NCBI GenBank assembly: GCA_030765145.1
Contig: JAVCDA010000084.1
Location: 1-37,915 of the forward strand
DNA: 37,915 nt
From: Candidatus Saelkia tenebricola
Lineage (GTDB): Bacteria; Omnitrophota; Gorgyraeia; Kaelpiales; Kaelpiaceae
Reading direction: 5' to 3'
The position numbers and the translations under genes are program-made. Below the pieces are notes generated by a model, which searched no databases, was not told where the DNA came from, and saw only the letters and a list, made by a program, of their open reading frames with translations. The first letter of the stretch is position 1; each line of letters starts with the position of its first letter. Positions 34,495 through 37,915 of the stretch are shown here, piece by piece.

Positions 34495-36927
34495 TTAATG
34501 ATAAATGGGGCTATTACCTTTGTTACTGATATCGATGGCTATATAATTATAAGCAATGTCTCCTTCTCTGAAAGAATATCTCATAGGATAGATACCTACA
34601 CCTCTACTGGTCGGCCTTAAAATTATTGGCATATTTGTAGAGAGGGTTGTACTTACAGGAAAGTCTGTTGCTGCAAGCCCTGCTATACCCATATCTCTTA
34701 ATACACCTATAAAATGTGCTGTTAATCCGCCTCTATCGCATATTACACCTGCAGCCTTTGTTAGATTGTAGATATTTATCATCCTGGTATCAGGAGTACT
34801 ATTTATAATAAATCTACCGCTGGCATCTATTTCACCTCTATTATACTGAGTATATTGAGTTACCAGTACAGGTCCTTGCGAGAACATCTCTCCATTCCAA
34901 TTACTAGCTGTCATCAATGGTTCTCTGTCTACCGGAAGTCCTCGCCAACTATCTTTAGCAGTCAATATATAATACATTTTCATCCTTCTGCTCTCTGTTT
35001 TACGTGCCGTTACGATGATATCATGGGTTTGGTTATAATCAATAACGCTTAGTACTATAAGCCCGTCAGCTTCAGAGGCTATATCCTGCGATACCTTTTC
35101 TAATTGCCATGGTTTTGGAACTTCACTCAATAAATAATTATTGGCGATATCTTGTATAGACCGAATTGTCTCTTCATCGCTATAGAATAGTTCAGGTTTA
35201 TCTACCTGTAATACCTCTTTTAGTTGATCGACTAAAGCCTCTATCTGCCTTAAACAGGATAGGGCAATATTGGTATCTTCTACATGCGCACGTAGAAAAC
35301 CAAGAGTTGGGAATGTAGATGTTCTTCTATCAACAATGCTCTGGTAGATCTCTTGGAAAGCCTGGAATTTTGCATTTACAAACTCTACGTAAGGTGTACT
35401 TGGAAGACTACCATCTTTCGGTTCTCCCCTTAAGGAATCTTTAATCTCAGTTATCGCTGCTGTTAAATAGTTTATCTCATATAGTAAGATCTCTGCTTCT
35501 GTAAGGCTTAGATCCCTTAATACCAGCTGTCCGCTTGAGATATCTATCGTTGGTCCGTAAGTACGCTGGGGATCTATATGCATAAGGGTTAGATTGTCCA
35601 GATAAGATTGGTCATCTGCAGGAAGCCAGAAACGGTGCGATATGTAACGGTCTAAGATGAGTGATGTAAGGGAGGCGTTTATAGCCGATACAAGTCTTTC
35701 ATAAGTATAAGGGGTTATGCCCTGCATCTCTCCTGTTGCTTGATTGAAGCTAATGCTACTGTCTGAAAAGGTTATCATAATATTTTTAGCAAAGCTCGAT
35801 AATACTCTATCAAAAGCCATGGTCTCTATTCTTGTATTTAAACTTATCTCTGGGTTATTTATTATCTGATGTAGCTTTTGTCTAATTTCGACTGCTGTTG
35901 TAGTGCCTTCTAAGCTTCTGAAATCGGTATAAATCGACTTTAGTATTTCATCAAACGGAAATTCTATCTCATCTTCAACTTGCGATCTCCAGTAATTGCA
36001 GCAGTGCTCCAATTGCCCTGTATTACCTACATTATAGGGTCTCTGTAATAGATTTAGCATTATTTCTGTCTCGTTCCCTCTCCAATCGTTTTCTTCAGGT
36101 AGGCTACTTACATCGGGTAAATAATCTGTTTCTACTATGCGTATATGGAAGTCCATCTCTCTTAGCTGTTCTATTGTAGCTTGGGCCTCTGGTCCGGTTC
36201 CGGGGTTAAATATAGTTATCCCCCGCGGAACAAAACAGTTGTCGTCTTCTAACCTTCTAAACTCTTCTATTGCTTCAGCAACACTGACTAATCGTGATAG
36301 ATATGTAACCCCGTGCTTTTGGTCTAAAGCTCCACGCTCATCTACATATTGAAACTCTGCTAATCCATTTGCAATTAAAGCTTCATATCTGGACTTAAAT
36401 CTATCAACATCTATTTTTGCAGGAAATAATTTACATAAGGACACAACCAGATAGCGTGTAAAATAATCAGAACCTTCGTTTCTCTGGTCAAGGTTCAATA
36501 TAAACTCTTGGAATGAATTCTCTATCTCCCAGAGTTGGACTATCTTATCTATGTTATTATATGCTGTCTCTAGGTCAACAGCTATGGAAGGAGTTACACC
36601 TGTTCTTATATCGGTAATTATAGATGTTAAAAACGCATACAATATAGCTGGTTGCTCTTGGTATAGTTGTTCGATGTTTGCAGCTACATATTCAAGGCTG
36701 GGTATTATCTCATCCCAGGATTGCCAGAGATGATTAATCAAAGCTGATGATATCTGTTCATCAGTTAGACCTGATTTTAAAAGAGTCTCTGTATTTAAGG
36801 TTTTTTCTTTTGATCTGCGAAGGGTTGGGTTATCTATTTCTAGGATATTGATATTAGAAGATGTAAAACATAAAACAGATAGCAATATAGAGATAACAAT
36901 TTTATTAAATATATTTCTAGTTATCAA
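34495..36927 (-). CDS. 810-aa exported protein with C-terminal phosphohistidine (PEP-utiliser swivel) domain
   Basis: An N-terminal hydrophobic segment (residues about 8-24, NKIVISILLSVLCFTSS) acts as a signal peptide or anchor. Residues about 45-230 are helical with no known family. Residues 236-270 hold ITIFNPGTGPEA and HIRIVETDY, which resembles motif I/II of a class I methyltransferase or another Rossmann fold. Residues about 690-780 align in order with the mobile domain of PEP-utilising enzymes: a P-D-x-R-M turn, AAGVICDRGGLTAH (His738 at the phospho-acceptor position), then VLRDMGIAGLA and RGVGIYP. The usual ATP-grasp and TIM-barrel partner domains are missing. Start is TTG at 36927, fixed by GGGAGG 8 bases upstream. 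GC is clearly higher than the core genes. Confidence 0.8.
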   Translation of the reverse strand: MITRNIFNKIVISILLSVLCFTSSNINILEIDNPTLRRSKEKTLNTETLLKSGLTDEQISSALINHLWQSWDEIIPSLEYVAANIEQLYQEQPAILYAFLTSIITDIRTGVTPSIAVDLETAYNNIDKIVQLWEIENSFQEFILNLDQRNEGSDYFTRYLVVSLCKLFPAKIDVDRFKSRYEALIANGLAEFQYVDERGALDQKHGVTYLSRLVSVAEAIEEFRRLEDDNCFVPRGITIFNPGTGPEAQATIEQLREMDFHIRIVETDYLPDVSSLPEENDWRGNETEIMLNLLQRPYNVGNTGQLEHCCNYWRSQVEDEIEFPFDEILKSIYTDFRSLEGTTTAVEIRQKLHQIINNPEISLNTRIETMAFDRVLSSFAKNIMITFSDSSISFNQATGEMQGITPYTYERLVSAINASLTSLILDRYISHRFWLPADDQSYLDNLTLMHIDPQRTYGPTIDISSGQLVLRDLSLTEAEILLYEINYLTAAITEIKDSLRGEPKDGSLPSTPYVEFVNAKFQAFQEIYQSIVDRRTSTFPTLGFLRAHVEDTNIALSCLRQIEALVDQLKEVLQVDKPELFYSDEETIRSIQDIANNYLLSEVPKPWQLEKVSQDIASEADGLIVLSVIDYNQTHDIIVTARKTESRRMKMYYILTAKDSWRGLPVDREPLMTASNWNGEMFSQGPVLVTQYTQYNRGEIDASGRFIINSTPDTRMINIYNLTKAAGVICDRGGLTAHFIGVLRDMGIAGLAATDFPVSTTLSTNMPIILRPTSRGVGIYPMRYSFREGDIAYNYIAIDISNKGNSPIYH

Positions 36928-36930
36928 TTT

Positions 36931-37389
36931 TTGCCTCCCAGTGTAGTTATACCGTATATTTATTTAGAATACAAATCAGTTTTTCTAGAATTTACAGTAG
37001 AACAACCCAAAATGAATCCTTTCGAAAAAACGGTAGAACCTATTTTAGGAAAGGTTGTATTTGTTAAAAAAGGAATTTACGGTAGTGAAAATATGTATTT
37101 ACGTGGAACAGTGAAAAATATTACCGATAAACCGTATAAGAATGTGATTGTAGCGTGGACTTTTTGGAATGCAAACAATGAATTGTTTAGTGGATAGAGC
37201 AGTGGAGTCGAAGGAGAAACTAGCTCCGTCTTTATAGATTCTATTGAATACCTAGATAGTAAATGCGAAGCAAATTTTTCAATAGCTGTTAAAACGTATA
37301 GTGGATTAGGGTCAAGATTTGAATCGAAAGTTAGGAGTGCATATGGGACTAGGCGATACGAGATATTCATTTATCTCTTAAAAGACTAA
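36931..37389 (+). pseudogene. FxLYD-domain protein gene with in-frame TAG
   Basis: The frame reads through VVFVKKGIYGSENMYLRG and TVKNITDKPYKNVIVAW to a TAG at 37195-37197, then continues in the same frame as SSGVEGETSSVFIDSIEY, NFSIAVKTYSGLGSRF and ends at TAA 37387-37389. Together both halves make the FxLYD beta-sandwich pattern (G-x-VKN-s-d...V-x-fwna...pG-e...F-i). There is no convincing start: 36931 is a TTG without ribosome site and the ATG at 37012 is internal. The 5' end is probably lost at the junction with the 810-aa gene, whose promoter lies in this stretch. Confidence 0.65.
36946..36974 (-). promoter_or_regulatory. Promoter of the 810-aa gene
   Basis: Minus strand TTGTAT (36969-36974), 17-base spacer, TATAAC (36946-36951), then the GGGAGG ribosome site and the TTG start at 36927. 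Confidence 0.6.
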
Positions 37390-37788
37390 AAATATTGATA
37401 TTTGAAATAAATGCTACCTCACATCCTTAGTTGATACAAACAATGGTCTAATTTTATCAAAATCCCACTTTTGGTCTAAACCCCTTACTATTTGTGCCCA
37501 AATAGTGCCCAGAATAAAGCAAAATCTTGTGACGTTAGCGTGACGTTAAGAAACTAAGTTATACAAAACTCTACAAATTTATACAAGGATATACCAAGAA
37601 ATAATAAAGACGTAACCGTATAAAGTTTCTACAATTATGCCCTAATCTATATAGAAAATACGAGTTACGAGAATCCCCTAAAAATAAAAAATGCCGAGAC
37701 CCAGAATCCATTCCCAACATTTTGTAAGTGGTTATATTATCATAGGGTTTGAACATCTTCGATCTTCCTTTGTGACGTTAGCGTGACA
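37390..37788. other. Gene-free stretch with integrase-tail debris and short direct repeats
   Basis: No intact gene. On the minus strand, bases about 37490-37548 read NVTLTSQDFALFWALFGHK and a stop; it shares the 20-base GTGACGTTA pair with the integrase ends and may be the tail of another lost integrase. From 37681 the long direct repeat begins. Confidence 0.5.
37529..37548. repeat. Paired 9-bp direct repeat GTGACGTTA-GC-GTGACGTTA
   Basis: Two perfect 9-base units with an 11-base period. Near-identical pairs occur at 33832-33851 (GTGACATTA, GTGACGTTG) and 37772-37791 (GTGACGTTA, GTGACATTA), both across the integrase stop-codon position. Confidence 0.7.
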
Positions 37789-37915
37789 TTAGTCTTTTAC
37801 CTTAGGAATAAAACTCACTTTAAAATACTCATCTTTAATAATGTTTTCGGGCGGATTATTGTATGTTTCCTCCATCACTTGCTTGCTACTCCATCCGCCT
37901 ATTTCTTGTTTCGTC
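37681..37915. repeat. Long direct repeat, right copy
   Basis: Partner of 33741-33975 at a constant offset of 3,940 bases; the match continues to the last base of the window, so the full repeat is longer. Confidence 0.95.
37789..37915 (-). CDS. Tyrosine recombinase (integrase), C-terminal end only; 5' part outside window
   Basis: The visible 41 codons read TKQEIGGWSSKQVMEETY, NNPPENIIKDEYF and KVSFIPKVKD before TAA. The EETY tyrosine is the catalytic nucleophile of the family. Unlike the left copy the stop is intact and nothing breaks the frame, so this may be the functional source element. The HxxR and upstream Arg motifs are outside the window. Confidence 0.75.
   Translation of the reverse strand, partial: TKQEIGGWSSKQVMEETYNNPPENIIKDEYFKVSFIPKVKD

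Larger units (their letters stand above)
33741..37915. mobile_element. Remnant integrative-element island bounded by integrase 3' ends
   Basis: Two direct copies of one integrase 3' end with its downstream sequence bound a stretch that holds an 810-aa gene of higher GC, a broken FxLYD gene and no core genes. A tRNA-Thr lies 580 bases to the left. The layout suggests successive insertion or duplication of a tyrosine-recombinase element; the right limit is outside the window and no exact att core was proven. Confidence 0.55.

Noticed and set aside
1-37915. CRISPR array or defence cassette
   Set aside because: No regularly spaced short repeats with variable spacers and no cas-like or known defence proteins; the only tandem repeat is the in-frame 96-bp coding repeat.

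Overview
The window is AT-rich (roughly 25-33% GC in most lines I sampled) and comes from a Gram-negative-type bacterium: it carries a complete peptidoglycan/division gene run, lpxB for lipid A, and several envelope-glycan genes. The gene style and order fit an uncultivated lineage such as Candidatus Omnitrophota (PVC group). That placement is inference; no rRNA is present to fix it.

Layout. 1-4,334 (minus): moxR - DUF58 - transglutaminase set; the last gene runs off the left edge and ends in an acidic tail with a 32-residue tandem repeat. 4,435-9,518 (minus): a tightly packed group of glycosyltransferase (GT4), WecA/MraY-type phosphoglycosyl transferase, FAD amine-oxidase/UDP-galactopyranose-mutase-like protein, radical SAM protein and an unrecognised 178-aa protein. 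9,524-25,432 (minus): a textbook-order dcw cluster mraZ-rsmH-ftsL-ftsI-murE-murF-mraY-murD-ftsW-murG-murC-murB-ddl-ftsQ-ftsA, with most junctions overlapping by 4-30 bases. ftsZ does not follow ftsA; the envelope-glycan group takes its place. A TTGACA-17-TAAAAT promoter and a three-repeat MraZ box lie just before mraZ. 25,565-28,964 (minus): nuclease - trxB - trxA - purine permease, the permease interrupted by an in-frame TAG. 29,068-31,107 (plus): Gfo/Idh/MocA oxidoreductase and lpxB, from a promoter that implies a leaderless mRNA. 31,104-32,516 (minus): hisF, hisH. 32,584-33,069 (plus): a small membrane-anchored protein, also apparently leaderless. 33,090-33,161 (minus): tRNA-Thr(CGU). 33,274-33,567 (minus): small membrane protein.

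From about 33,740 to the right edge lies an accessory island. Two copies of the 3' end of one tyrosine-integrase gene (235 bp, 217/235 identical, ungapped) sit as direct repeats 3,940 bp apart. The left copy is a decayed pseudogene; the right copy keeps its stop codon and leaves the window. Between them are an FxLYD-type gene broken by a TAG and an intact, compositionally distinct (about 40% GC or more) gene for an 810-residue exported protein. Its C-terminus matches the phosphohistidine 'swivel' domain of PEP-utilising enzymes, but without their usual partner domains. This protein is the best candidate for something undescribed.

How the genes work together: the dcw operon makes lipid II and builds the septum; the GT4/WecA-like group probably makes a second undecaprenyl-linked glycan; gfo-lpxB contributes to lipid A. 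The MoxR/DUF58/transglutaminase set is a chaperone-plus-surface-protein arrangement of unknown target. Three reading frames are broken by TAG, but TAG also ends ftsA, ftsW, murF and the 178-aa gene, so stop-codon reassignment is unlikely.
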